From the NCBI RefSeq assembly GCF_032393985.1, contig NZ_CP135918.1:248001-312000 (forward strand): a stretch of DNA of 64,000 nucleotides, read 5' to 3'. Source of the stretch: Fischerella sp. JS2. GTDB taxonomy: Bacteria; Cyanobacteriota; Cyanobacteriia; Cyanobacteriales; Nostocaceae. Made by a program: the position numbers and the translations under genes. The stretch's first letter is position 1; each line of letters begins with the position of its first letter. Below are positions 53,752-62,898 of this stretch, piece by piece. The notes beneath the pieces were generated by a model. It was not told the origin of the DNA. It searched no databases and worked only from the letters and a program-made list of their open reading frames with translations.

Positions 53752-54074
53752 AAAGACTAAAGCCAAGGAACGCAAGTTGAATATTTGAAATTTAGTACTG
53801 ATGTACTAAATACATTCAAGCTCATCTGTTGTTGTCAAGTAAGAAGCGATCGCCACTACTGCATTGTATTAATACATATGCATCAGCTTCTTAATTGCCT
53901 GCTGTCATTTTTAAGTCACATTTATTTTTAACCCTAGAGATAGGGAAATTTAGTCACTACTCCCTCTTCATAAGGTTCACCACATTAACTATCACAATCT
54001 GGGGCAAGGCTAGAGGGTAAGCAGAAAAAGTTCTGATACTCACCTTTGTACCTTTTCCCTTTCTCTACCAAAAT
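53752..54074. other. Gap between the decayed gene and the permease gene
   Basis: About 320 bases without a gene. The only clear structure is the LexA-type palindrome at 53790-53811. The permease promoter should lie in the right half. Confidence 0.5.
53790..53811. promoter_or_regulatory. Candidate LexA box (perfect palindrome)
   Basis: ATTTAGTAC-TGAT-GTACTAAAT is a perfect inverted repeat of two 9-base arms. Its core AGTACTGATGTACT fits the LexA consensus reported for Anabaena, RGTACNNNDGTWCB, at every position. It stands 40 bases upstream of the decayed coiled-coil gene and about 260 bases before the permease. Confidence 0.55.
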
Positions 54075-55439
54075 ATGAAACGTGAAAATCATGCTTTATC
54101 AAAGCAGACAGGAACAACTGAAGTTGCAGCACCGAAGCCTTCACTGGCATTTGGCGATGCTGTAGCTTTAATAGTCGGTATTGTCATCGGGGCGGGCATT
54201 TTTGAAAGCCCTGCTTTGGTTGCGGCTAATGCAGGTAGTAATGTTGCTGTACTGCTGTTGTGGTTAACAGGAGGTGCGATATCTTTCATTGGGGCTTTAT
54301 GTTACGCCGAGTTAGCGACGACTTATCCCCATGTGGGAGGTAATTACCATTATCTCAAGCGCGCCTTTGGGCAGAAAGTCGCCTTTTTATTTGCCTGGGC
54401 GCGGATGATAGTCATTCAAACAGGTTCAATTGCTCTGTTAGCATTTGTTTTTGGTGATTATATCTCCCAAATTTTGCCACTTGGAGCCTTTTCCTCTGCC
54501 ATTTATGCAGCAAGTGCGATCGCTGTATTAACAGCATTAAACATTTTCGGTTTGCAGCAGGGTAAATGGACACAAAACTTACTAACGCTGGCAAAAGTCC
54601 TTGGCTTGCTGTTAGTGGTGATCATTGGACTTTCCTTTGCAACTCCTCCTGGGGTTAAAACCTCAGGCTATTCCTCTACTTCTGAAGGCACTTGGGGATT
54701 AGCAATGGTGTTTGTCTTACTATCCTATGGTGGATGGAACGAGGCAGCTTATATCTCAGCAGAAATCAAAAATAAACAGCGAAATATAGCCCGTTCACTA
54801 CTTTGGAGTATTGGCATTATCACCAGCATTTACCTGTTGATTAATCTAGCTTACTTACGGGGATTGGGATTGGTGGAAATGGCCCAGTCACAAGCAGTCG
54901 CAGCTACTTTGATGCGTCAGGCTTTAGGTGAAGTGGGAGCATTATTTATCAGTTTGCTGGTTGCAGTTTCTGCTTTAGGGGCAATTAACGCCACTATCTT
55001 AACTGGGGCACGTACCAACTACGCCTTAGCACAGGACTTTTCACTGTTTCGATTTATGGGAAATTGGCAGTATCAAAAAAGTACTCCTGCTATGGCTTTT
55101 CTGTTGCAGAGTGCGATTTCCCTGGCTTTGGTGGGGCTAGGCAGTATCACCCGCAACGGCTTTGAAACAATGGTAGACTACACAGCCCCTGTATTTTGGT
55201 TTTTCTTCCTGCTTTCTGGCATATCGCTATTTATATTGCGAATGCGAGAACCCTATATCAGTCGCCCATTTCAAGTCCCACTTTATCCTTGGTTGCCTTT
55301 GCTATTTTGTCTTGTCTGTAGCTACTTACTCTACTCCAGCTTGGCTTATACCGGAGTGGGGGCGCTAGTTGGTGTGGTGGCGGTGATTTGTGCAATCCCG
55401 TTGCTGTACTTGGATCGCTACTTGTTTAGGAATAGGTGA
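54075..55439 (+). CDS. APC-family amino acid permease
   Basis: A 454-residue membrane transporter with about 12 helices. The first helix pair has ALIVGIVIGAGIFESPALVA, the conserved GxGIF substrate-binding break of APC transporters, followed by GAISFIGALCYAELATTYPH, with GGNYHYLKRAFG and a WNEAAYISAEIKNKQRNIAR loop after helix 6, all typical. Substrate cannot be read from sequence; serine/threonine exchanger-like or general amino acid uptake are likely. Short alternating starts are not an issue; the ATG at 54075 is clean. A putative LexA box lies about 260 bases upstream. Confidence 0.9.
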   Translation: MKRENHALSKQTGTTEVAAPKPSLAFGDAVALIVGIVIGAGIFESPALVAANAGSNVAVLLLWLTGGAISFIGALCYAELATTYPHVGGNYHYLKRAFGQKVAFLFAWARMIVIQTGSIALLAFVFGDYISQILPLGAFSSAIYAASAIAVLTALNIFGLQQGKWTQNLLTLAKVLGLLLVVIIGLSFATPPGVKTSGYSSTSEGTWGLAMVFVLLSYGGWNEAAYISAEIKNKQRNIARSLLWSIGIITSIYLLINLAYLRGLGLVEMAQSQAVAATLMRQALGEVGALFISLLVAVSALGAINATILTGARTNYALAQDFSLFRFMGNWQYQKSTPAMAFLLQSAISLALVGLGSITRNGFETMVDYTAPVFWFFFLLSGISLFILRMREPYISRPFQVPLYPWLPLLFCLVCSYLLYSSLAYTGVGALVGVVAVICAIPLLYLDRYLFRNR

Positions 55440-55676
55440 AGCAGATTAGGAGGTGGGGAGAAATTCAAAATTTACGCATTAGGAAGAGGGTGTGAGGAGT
55501 GTGAGAGGTGTAGTTCAGTTATCAGTTATCAAATTCTATTACTCACTGTTAACTGTTAACTGTAGCCTGCGGCTTGCCGCCACGCGTCTACACTGATTCC
55601 TAACCACTACCCACTACTAATAACAATCAACAACCAACAACTAACAACCAACTCTATCAGTCAAAGGAGAAAAATC
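55440..55676. repeat. Repeat-rich spacer
   Basis: GAGGTGGGGAG, TATCAGTTATC, a GCCTGCGGCTTGCCGCCACG-CGTCTACAC palindrome-like fragment of the GTAGACGCG family (55563-55593), and CAACAACCAACAACTAACAA. AAAGGAG at 55664 is the ribosome site of the next gene. Confidence 0.6.
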
Positions 55677-56303
55677 ATGCAATTACAACGAATGCTAATT
55701 TTACTTGTGACTGGAATTAGTGCTGCAAGTTTAAGTGTGGCTGGTTGTACGAATCAGCAGGGTAATGTGCAAGCAGATGCACAAACACCAGCTATAAAAA
55801 CTCAGTTCCAAGAGACTCCAAAAGCTGATGTACCCTATGTACCAACTTCACAAGAAGTAGTAAATGCAATGTTGCAACTGGCACAAGTTAATAAAAATGA
55901 TGTGGTTTACGATCTTGGGAGTGGAGACGGACGTATTCCAATCACCGCAGCCCAAAAATATGGTGTTCGTCGTGCCGTAGGTGTAGAAATCAATCCCGAA
56001 CTTGTGCAGGAAAGCAAAGCCAATGCCCAAAAAGCAGGAGTAAGCGATCGCGTTACATTCCAACAACAAGATTTATTTCAAACCCAGTTTGATGATGCAA
56101 CGGTAGTAACACTATACTTGCTGCCTGATGTGAATTTGAGACTCCGACCCAAACTTTTACAAGAACTCAAACCAGGCACTCGTATTGTTTCCCATGCCTT
56201 TGATATGGGTGATTGGAAACCACAGAAGACGGTGCAGGTACAAAACTCAACTCTTTATCTATGGGTTGTTCCCGAGCAGGTTCCGAATAATTTGCTTCAA
56301 TAA
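55677..56303 (+). CDS. Predicted lipoprotein with a class I methyltransferase domain
   Basis: Residues 1-25 form a signal peptide ending LSVAGC, a good lipobox, so the protein should be lipid-anchored outside the cytoplasmic membrane. Behind a Gln/Ala/Thr linker sits a Rossmann methyltransferase: VVYDLGSGDGRIPITAAQ (motif I), RRAVGVEINPELVQESKANA, VTFQQQDLFQTQF and VVTLYLLPDVNLRLRPKLL. The linker PYVPTSQEVVNAMLQLA is the family's usual lead-in. SAM is not known to occur outside the cytoplasm, so a different ligand or a cytoplasmic isoform is possible. Preceded by AAAGGAG; lies behind an amino-acid permease gene. Confidence 0.8.
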   Translation: MQLQRMLILLVTGISAASLSVAGCTNQQGNVQADAQTPAIKTQFQETPKADVPYVPTSQEVVNAMLQLAQVNKNDVVYDLGSGDGRIPITAAQKYGVRRAVGVEINPELVQESKANAQKAGVSDRVTFQQQDLFQTQFDDATVVTLYLLPDVNLRLRPKLLQELKPGTRIVSHAFDMGDWKPQKTVQVQNSTLYLWVVPEQVPNNLLQ

Positions 56304-56800
56304 AAATAGGGAACAGGGATCGGGGATTAGGGATCGGGGAAAAAGCAAGAGGTATCTATCATGCTTGATTTTGGCATTTTACCGTAAATGGCTGATTTGA
56401 TATTTTTCCAAAATCTAAAATCTAAAATCCAAAATTGGATGACTGTATAATGCCTCTCTCCAACTAGAAGTTGGGAGAGGTTTAATGTTGAGATTGAATA
56501 TTTAGATCAAAAAATAGCGATCACAAATTCTATGAATTAATGCCAAAATTCCCAAAAATCAGCAATTATTCGGGATATTTGGTTTAAGTCTTTCTACAAA
56601 AAAATTACTATCAACCATTAATTACCAATTATCTTCTATGAAAATATTCTATATTTTTGTTGCTTAGATAGTTTATAATAAATGGCATATTGTCATATTA
56701 ATTACCAAAAATCATAGTTTTACGATCAAACAAGCGCAAAAGTACGGTTGTTTGATAAATATATTGATACAGCCACAATTACAGAATTTCGTGAGCATCA
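56304..56800. other. Gap upstream of the phosphate regulator genes
   Basis: About 500 bases with no gene. Repeats AATCTAAAATCTAAAATCC near 56413 and a hairpin CCTCTCTCCAACT / AGTTGGGAGAGG (56453-56480) that may terminate the previous transcript. I looked for Pho boxes before sphR and saw none that is convincing. Confidence 0.5.
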
Positions 56801-57553
56801 ATGCATACTAGTGAATCAACTAAGTATTCTCCAACGACTGACATCGGTCAAAGAAGTCGTATTTTAGTTGTCGAAGATGAAGAACTAATCCGAGAAATGA
56901 TAGTTCTGGCTTTGGAGGAGGAGGGCTATGGAGTAGTAACAGCGGCAGATGGGCGCTCAGCCGTAGAACAGTTAAAAAGTTTTGAAGCCAACTCAGGGGA
57001 ATCTACTTTTGATTTAGTCATCCTAGATTTGATGCTGCCTCACATTAATGGTTTAGATGTCTGCCGCTTGCTGCGCTATCAAGGCAACCCAGTACCTATT
57101 CTCATGCTCAGTGCAAAAGGTAGTGAAACTGATCGTGTTTTAGGTCTGGAAGTGGGAGCTGATGACTATTTAACCAAACCTTTTAGTATGAGGGAATTAG
57201 TTGCCAGGTGTCGTGCTTTGCTACGTCGCCAGCGTCTAAGCAGTTTACCACAACTACCAGCACTACAGTATAAAGAAATTACTCTATATCCACAAGAATG
57301 CCGCGTCTTAGTTCGTGGTCAGGAGGTAAGTCTCTCACCAAAGGAATTCCGCTTGTTAGAACTGTTTATGAGTTACGCCCGCAGAGTATGGTCACGGGAA
57401 CAGTTACTAGATCAGGTTTGGGGACCAGATTTTGTCGGAGACAGTAAAACAGTTGATGTTCACATCCGTTGGTTACGGGAAAAATTAGAGCAAGATCCTA
57501 GCCGTCCTGAATATATTGTGACTGTACGTGGTTTTGGTTATAGATTTGGCTAA
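56801..57553 (+). CDS. sphR: OmpR/PhoB-type response regulator, probable SphR
   Basis: Transcription factor of the phosphate-starvation two-component system. The receiver has ILVVEDEELIREM, the phospho-acceptor Asp in LVILDLMLPHINGLDVCRLL (residue 76), and DDYLTKPFSMRELVARC. The winged-helix DNA-binding domain follows: VRGQEVSLSPKEFRLLELF, WSREQLLDQVWG, KTVDVHIRWLREKLEQDP and the closing VTVRGFGYRFG. Call as SphR rests on the gene order with a PAS-type kinase, phoU and phoX. Length 250 is normal. Confidence 0.9.
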   Translation: MHTSESTKYSPTTDIGQRSRILVVEDEELIREMIVLALEEEGYGVVTAADGRSAVEQLKSFEANSGESTFDLVILDLMLPHINGLDVCRLLRYQGNPVPILMLSAKGSETDRVLGLEVGADDYLTKPFSMRELVARCRALLRRQRLSSLPQLPALQYKEITLYPQECRVLVRGQEVSLSPKEFRLLELFMSYARRVWSREQLLDQVWGPDFVGDSKTVDVHIRWLREKLEQDPSRPEYIVTVRGFGYRFG

Positions 57554-57594
57554 GTTGTTAGTATGATCTGTGCGAAAGCAACTAACAACTTGTG

Positions 57595-58929
57595 ATGTTA
57601 GTATTTAGTTTTCTTTTCGGTCTGACAATTGGACTCGGGGTTTGGATTTGCCAAATGGTGCAACTGCGCCGCCTTATAGGAAAAATACCGCCCTCATTAA
57701 AATCACAACCTAGTGATATTGCACTACCGCTGATTCCACGCTTGCGGCACGAAATTGCCGAGTTGAAACAGCAGCAGTTATATTTGCAACAAATTATTAA
57801 TAATTATCAAGCACTGTTAGAGTCAGCGCCTGTAGGATACTTGCAGGTAGATGAAGAAAATCAAATGCTGTGGTGTAATCAACAGGCGCGAGAGATGTTG
57901 TATGTGCAAAGGTGGCAACCGGGACAAATACGATTGTTATTAGAGTTAGTGCGATCTTATGAACTAGACCAGTTGATTGAACAAACTCGCGATCGCCAGC
58001 AATCTCAAGTCAAAGAATGGGTATTTCACCCCTCTTGTGAAAATGCAGCAGCAATGTTAGAACAGAAGCCTGTAGTATTACGAGCTACTAGCTTGCCATT
58101 ATCCCAGGGAGAAGTTGGCGTATTCTTGGAAAATCGCCAAATACTACTAGAAATTAACCAAGCACGTGACCGCGCTTTCTCCGACCTAGCCCACGAACTG
58201 AGAACGCCATTAACCTCTATTCGTTTGGTAGTAGAAACTTTGCAAGACCGCATTGAAGCACCTTTAGATCGCTGGGTTAATCGCCTCATGCAGGAAGTTG
58301 ACCGATTGATTTTTTTGGTGCAAAGCTGGTTGGAACTTACCCAACTGGAAACCGATCCCACCCTCAAACTCAACCGTCAATCTACAGAAGTGCGATCGCT
58401 AATAAGCAAAGTCTGGGAAAGTCTTGAACCCCTAGCAGCACGCTATCAAGTCCAGCTTATCTATAAAGGACCGGAAAATATTTTGATTAATGCAGATGCT
58501 TCCCGTCTTTACCAAGTTTTCCTGAATTTGTTGGACAATAGCATCAAGTACAGTCCCCCTGGCGGTACTATTACTGTTGAAACAAAAATTTTAAATGTAG
58601 AAAATAATAGTAGTGCTAAACCAACTACATCAGCCAATCTTGAAGTAAATATTGTTGACTCTGGAGTGGGTTTTGCTGAGGCAGATTTACCCCATGTTTT
58701 TGAACGATTTTATCGGGGAGATCAAGCACGAACTCGTGACAAAACAGTAGAAACTTTTTCTACAACAACATTAGTGGGTAGTGGTTTAGGTTTGGCGATC
58801 GTCCGTCAAATCATTCTAGCTCATAGCGGTTCCATCAAAGCCATGAATCACCCTATTACAGGTGGTGCATGGATACAGTTTGTACTACCTGAAGTCATGG
58901 CAAATTCTGAAAGCCAAGACTATATTTGA
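57595..58929 (+). CDS. sphS: Sensor histidine kinase, probable SphS
   Basis: Phosphate sensor kinase of the PhoR/SphS type. An N-terminal helix (LVFSFLFGLTIGLGVWICQ) anchors it, then a coiled segment and a PAS domain (LLESAPVGYLQVDEENQMLW, about 80-170). The HisKA domain has FSDLAHELRTPLTSIRLVVE with the phospho-acceptor His near residue 200; the ATPase has NLLDNSIKYSPPGG, VDSGVGFAEADLPHVFERFY and GSGLGLAIVRQI. It starts with ATG at 57595 (a GTG sits directly before). It lies 40 bases after sphR and 10 bases before phoU, all one operon. Confidence 0.9.
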   Translation: MLVFSFLFGLTIGLGVWICQMVQLRRLIGKIPPSLKSQPSDIALPLIPRLRHEIAELKQQQLYLQQIINNYQALLESAPVGYLQVDEENQMLWCNQQAREMLYVQRWQPGQIRLLLELVRSYELDQLIEQTRDRQQSQVKEWVFHPSCENAAAMLEQKPVVLRATSLPLSQGEVGVFLENRQILLEINQARDRAFSDLAHELRTPLTSIRLVVETLQDRIEAPLDRWVNRLMQEVDRLIFLVQSWLELTQLETDPTLKLNRQSTEVRSLISKVWESLEPLAARYQVQLIYKGPENILINADASRLYQVFLNLLDNSIKYSPPGGTITVETKILNVENNSSAKPTTSANLEVNIVDSGVGFAEADLPHVFERFYRGDQARTRDKTVETFSTTTLVGSGLGLAIVRQIILAHSGSIKAMNHPITGGAWIQFVLPEVMANSESQDYI

Positions 58930-58939
58930 AGATATCTTC

Positions 58940-59626
58940 ATGTTTGAGAATGCAAGCGTGAAAGCCATTATATATGATCCTAACTCTGGAACAACCCAGA
59001 TAACGCGCGAAATCAGGCGCATAGAGCGAGATATCTTACGCATGGGAGCTTTGGTAGAACAATCCTTTCGCCTCAGCCACCAAGCGTTATTTGCCCGTGA
59101 TTTAAAAGCAGCTGAGGAACTTCCCCATATAGATAAACAAATTGATCACTTCTACAAGCAAATAGAGTCAGACTGTGCGGCGATTATGACAATGCAAGCT
59201 CCTGTTGCTCAAGATTTGCGCTGTTTGAGTGCTTTTATGCAATTGGTGCGTGACTTAGAACGAATTGGGGACTATGCTAAAGATTTAGCTGAGATTGCAG
59301 TTAAAATTTTTCCTTATCCGCCCCACCCTTCGTTACCTGAAATTGCCATGATGTCACATCACGCTCAGGCAATGCTAGCAACTAGTTTAGTCGCTTTAGC
59401 AGATTTAGATGAAGCTGGTGGACGCAGTATTAAACAGCTAGATGATGCTGTAGATAGTGCCTACGAACATCTTTATCAAACTTTAGCTTATCAAAGAGAT
59501 GTTCCAGGTGTAGTTGAACCTATTTTGTTGCTGGTACTAGTAATACGCCATTTAGAACGTATGGCAGACCATGCAACCAATATTGGTCAACGAGTGGCAT
59601 ATATTGTCACAGGTCAGCGTAACTAG
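58940..59626 (+). CDS. phoU: Phosphate signalling protein PhoU
   Basis: Negative regulator of the phosphate sensor kinase and phosphate uptake. The all-helical PhoU repeat pair is clear: ITREIRRIERDILRMGALVE, QIDHFYKQIESDCAAIM, APVAQDLRCLSAFMQLVRDL, ERIGDYAKDLAEIA in the first half, and LVLVIRHLERMADHATNIGQ in the second; the metal-binding E..D motifs are conserved. The frame is open back to 58862 inside sphS, but the ATG at 58940 gives the proper N-terminus (MFENASVKAIIYDPN) ten bases after the kinase stop. Confidence 0.93.
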   Translation: MFENASVKAIIYDPNSGTTQITREIRRIERDILRMGALVEQSFRLSHQALFARDLKAAEELPHIDKQIDHFYKQIESDCAAIMTMQAPVAQDLRCLSAFMQLVRDLERIGDYAKDLAEIAVKIFPYPPHPSLPEIAMMSHHAQAMLATSLVALADLDEAGGRSIKQLDDAVDSAYEHLYQTLAYQRDVPGVVEPILLLVLVIRHLERMADHATNIGQRVAYIVTGQRN

Positions 59627-60164
59627 GGAATGCAAAAAGATAGGAAACAGGCAAGAGGCTTTGCCTCTGCTGCTTGTTTATTGATATTTCGCTTATTAGC
59701 TAAGATTTTTTGATATTGACAATTAATAATTTACCATCAGTCAACAAGCAAAAGTCAATTGTTTAGATAAGAAATTATTATGTTTAACTAGTTTCTTAAT
59801 GAAAATAGACCAAATTTTACATATTAACTGACTTTCAATGGTCTTTTGTGACAAGCCTGTAGAGTTTTGAAACGCAAAGGAACACAGAGGAGAACGCAAA
59901 GGGACGCAGAGATTTTCTCAAGCCACCCATGAATAATCTATTTGCGTTTATCCCGCCTCCTGCTGCCTTCTTCAATACACTCCTAAAGTTAGCGAAACCA
60001 AAATAGTAACCTAAAACAACTTTTATATTATGGTGAACGATTTGTGATCTAACTAACATTTCACAAAAAGCTTACCTGTTCTTAAACTTTGACTACTAAA
60101 TTAACCAATGACCACTTAAAATGTTTGCCATCTAACAGTGGCTTATGTGTAATTAACTAAACTG
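59627..60164. other. Gap upstream of phoX
   Basis: No gene in about 540 bases. A CGCAAAGGGACGCAGAG repeat (59871-59912) mirrors the one near 5251. The last 100 bases are the phoX promoter region. There, CTTAAACT (60081) and ATTAACCA (60100) each match the cyanobacterial Pho-box octamer (PyTTAAPyPyW) at 7 of 8 positions but with 19-base rather than 11-base phasing; weak evidence. Confidence 0.4.
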
Positions 60165-62354
60165 ATGAGTATCATACGCAGAGATTTTTTGCTGTTAATG
60201 GGAGGGAGTGCAGGTGCAGTAGCACTAAATTATTTGTGGGGATGCAAGCCAAAATTACCGTTACAGAAGCTTGAATTTACATTTCAACCCATTAAAGGGC
60301 CGATACCCCTACTGACCGATGGCTTCAAAACAGAACAGCAAAAAGAACAATATAGCACCTACGAAGTAGTAGATGATTTAGTCCTACCAGAAGGCTATCA
60401 GTACCAGATTATTGCTGCTTGGGGTGATAAAGTTGGGGATTCTCGCTTTGGTTACAATAACGACTATCTTTCTTTGATCTCTACAGGCGAAAACAAAGGA
60501 TTTCTCTCGGTTAACTTTGAATACATTAGTGCCATTCCTTGGATGCAAACTTACGAACAAGTCATTGGTAAACCGTTACCGTTTGCACAAGTGAAAACAG
60601 CGCTACAAAATAACTCATCCGGCAAGAATGAAATTAATGCTTTTGCTTTACCGGATAATGTCTCAATCAAAGCTAAAATTACAGAGATTTGCCAGGAAGC
60701 ACTTCTAGATCAAGGACTTGGTGTTATTTCCGTGCGGAAAACAGCGGATGGCAAATGGGAACGTACTAATTCTCCAGCAGATAGAAGAATTTCTGGTATC
60801 TCCGGTTTAAGTGATGGCAAATACTTAAAAGCAACTGGACCTGCGGTAGCTGTATTTCGCAAACAACAGGGACAGGGATATATTGATCAGTTAGGCGATC
60901 GCATTATTGGTACTTTTGCCAACTGTGCTGGTGGCACAACTCCTTGGGGAACAGTCCTTAGTGCAGAAGAAAATTTTCAAGCTCAAGTCCCGGAACCTGT
61001 ATACTCTGATGGTACTTCTTTAGATCCCAGCAAACGTCCTTTTGCTTTGGGTGACGAGGAACTGTACGGACAGGGTAATGTTTTTGGGTTAGCTGGAAAC
61101 AAATACGGTTGGATTGTAGAAATAGATCCTGCCAATCCTAAGGACTACGGCACAAAACATACGTGGTTGGGACGCTATCGCCATGAAGCTGTGGGTGTGC
61201 GAGTGGAAGCAGGCAAACCATTGGCATTTTATTCGGGATGCGATCGCAGAGGAGGACACATTTACAAATTTGTCAGCCGCGACAAGGTTCAAGACCCCAA
61301 GAATAAAGCTAATTCTCAGCTATTGACTAAAGGCATACTCTATGCTGCCAAGTTCAACTCTGATGGTACTGGTCGTTGGATACCGTTAACAACAGATACA
61401 CCAGTAGATCCAGATCTTCCTAGCAACATCGTAGGCAACCTAATTTTATTACCAAAAAGTCCCCAAGCAAAAACCACCAAGGAAACAAAAGGTGATTACT
61501 TAGCGATCACCAAAGATCAAGAAATCGCTCAATATAAACAAAACTTTAAGAATTTAGGTAATCTCTACAGTGGTAACGCTGAAGAACAACAAGGCGCTAT
61601 CTTAATTGATGCTCATTACGCGGCTAGTGCTATCGGTGCGACCTGTACTGGTCGTCCAGAGGATAGAGAAGTTGCCGCAAATGGAGATTTGTATATTAGC
61701 TTTACCTCTGGTTCTCCTGATCAAGAGGGTGGTCCAGATACCAGAGTTTTCCAGGGCCCCAAAGCTGAAACTCCCTATGAATATGGCTGGGTGATGCGTC
61801 TTACAGAAGACAGCAATGATCCCGCAGCAGTTACCTTTCGATGGCAGATGTTAGCTACTGGTGGTGAACCGGCTGCTGGTGGCATGGGTTTTGCTAATCC
61901 TGATAATTTATTATTGGATAAAAATGGCAATGTCTGGATGGTGACAGACATTTCCACAGGAAAAATGAATCAGTCCGTCAAAAATCGTACTGATAGTGGT
62001 GGGAAACTCACCATAAATTCTGGTTTGTTTGGTAATAATGCCATTTGGTTGATACCTACTCAGGGAGATGATGCAGGCAAGGCTTTTCTATTTGGTATTG
62101 GCCCTATCGAGTGTGAAATCACAGGCCCTTGCTTTACTATAGACGAAAAATCAATGTTTATTTCTATACAGCATCCTGGAGAAGCAAATGGTATTCGTAA
62201 AAATCAAATCCTAGAAAGTAGAGAATTCCTATTAACGACCACAACAGGTGAAGAATTTTTGCAAACTCGTCGAGTCCCTATTGGCTCCAACTGGCCTACA
62301 AAAACCCCTGATGCACCCCCCAAACCAGCAGTTGTTGTCGTTACCAAGCTCTAA
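60165..62354 (+). CDS. phoX: PhoX-type alkaline phosphatase (DUF839), Tat-exported
   Basis: Secreted calcium-iron phosphatase that releases phosphate from organic esters. The N-terminus has a twin-arginine signal (IIRRDFLLLMGGSAGAVALN). DUF839/PhoX motifs follow: LPEGYQYQIIAAWGD, GFLSVNFEYI, NCAGGTTPWGTVLSAEENFQ, WIVEIDPANP, RYRHEAVGVRVE, FYSGCDRRGGHIYKFVSRD, LPKSPQAKTTKETKG, FADPDNLLLDKNGNVWMVTD-like, and CFTIDEKSMFISIQHPGE. The 729-residue length is normal. A Cys behind the signal (LWGC) might allow lipidation instead. Placed beside sphR-sphS-phoU, as expected for a Pho-regulon gene. Confidence 0.88.
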   Translation: MSIIRRDFLLLMGGSAGAVALNYLWGCKPKLPLQKLEFTFQPIKGPIPLLTDGFKTEQQKEQYSTYEVVDDLVLPEGYQYQIIAAWGDKVGDSRFGYNNDYLSLISTGENKGFLSVNFEYISAIPWMQTYEQVIGKPLPFAQVKTALQNNSSGKNEINAFALPDNVSIKAKITEICQEALLDQGLGVISVRKTADGKWERTNSPADRRISGISGLSDGKYLKATGPAVAVFRKQQGQGYIDQLGDRIIGTFANCAGGTTPWGTVLSAEENFQAQVPEPVYSDGTSLDPSKRPFALGDEELYGQGNVFGLAGNKYGWIVEIDPANPKDYGTKHTWLGRYRHEAVGVRVEAGKPLAFYSGCDRRGGHIYKFVSRDKVQDPKNKANSQLLTKGILYAAKFNSDGTGRWIPLTTDTPVDPDLPSNIVGNLILLPKSPQAKTTKETKGDYLAITKDQEIAQYKQNFKNLGNLYSGNAEEQQGAILIDAHYAASAIGATCTGRPEDREVAANGDLYISFTSGSPDQEGGPDTRVFQGPKAETPYEYGWVMRLTEDSNDPAAVTFRWQMLATGGEPAAGGMGFANPDNLLLDKNGNVWMVTDISTGKMNQSVKNRTDSGGKLTINSGLFGNNAIWLIPTQGDDAGKAFLFGIGPIECEITGPCFTIDEKSMFISIQHPGEANGIRKNQILESREFLLTTTTGEEFLQTRRVPIGSNWPTKTPDAPPKPAVVVVTKL

Positions 62355-62898
62355 AATAATTGACAATAATTATCAACTAATCTAGACTGCAATAATAATT
62401 CACTAAGAATTAAGCAAATAACAGCACATTTGGATTAGTATTACTGCATACTTGCAAGTAAGCTTTTTAGTAACGTCTTGCTTTGGAAGTATCAAAAATA
62501 CCTAAAAATAGCTACCAAAGTGAAATGCCCACTTATTAACCTATTTTCATTAATTTTTAATATGCCTTAAAAGTCATAAAAATCCTCTTGCTACACCAAA
62601 GTTAAGTTCACCACTTGTGAATTAGCTACATTCAGTGTAAAGCTGAGTCCAGAGAACAACTCTTAGGCTCATCTAACATACTTTGTGTTTTTCAAGTCAA
62701 ACAAATATTTTTCAATCTACAAAATTTTTCTACACCAGACATCTATCTTTTGGTTGAACTAATGGTCATGCAAGTCTAACCTAGTTTTTCTCTAGATGAC
62801 TTTAGCCAAAACTTCACAAATTTGGCAAGTAACTTATGATACCACAATGAAATTTGCTATCTATTTGAACTGATTAAAATCCTAACCCAACAACACCA
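62355..62898. other. Gap upstream of the CRP/NtcA-like regulator
   Basis: About 540 AT-rich bases with no supported gene or strong hairpin. The regulator's promoter should lie in the right part; I found no GTAN8TAC palindrome there. Confidence 0.45.

Noticed and set aside
60060-60125. Classical three-unit Pho box before phoX
   Set aside because: Only two octamers match at 7 of 8 positions and the 19-base spacing does not fit the 11-base phasing.
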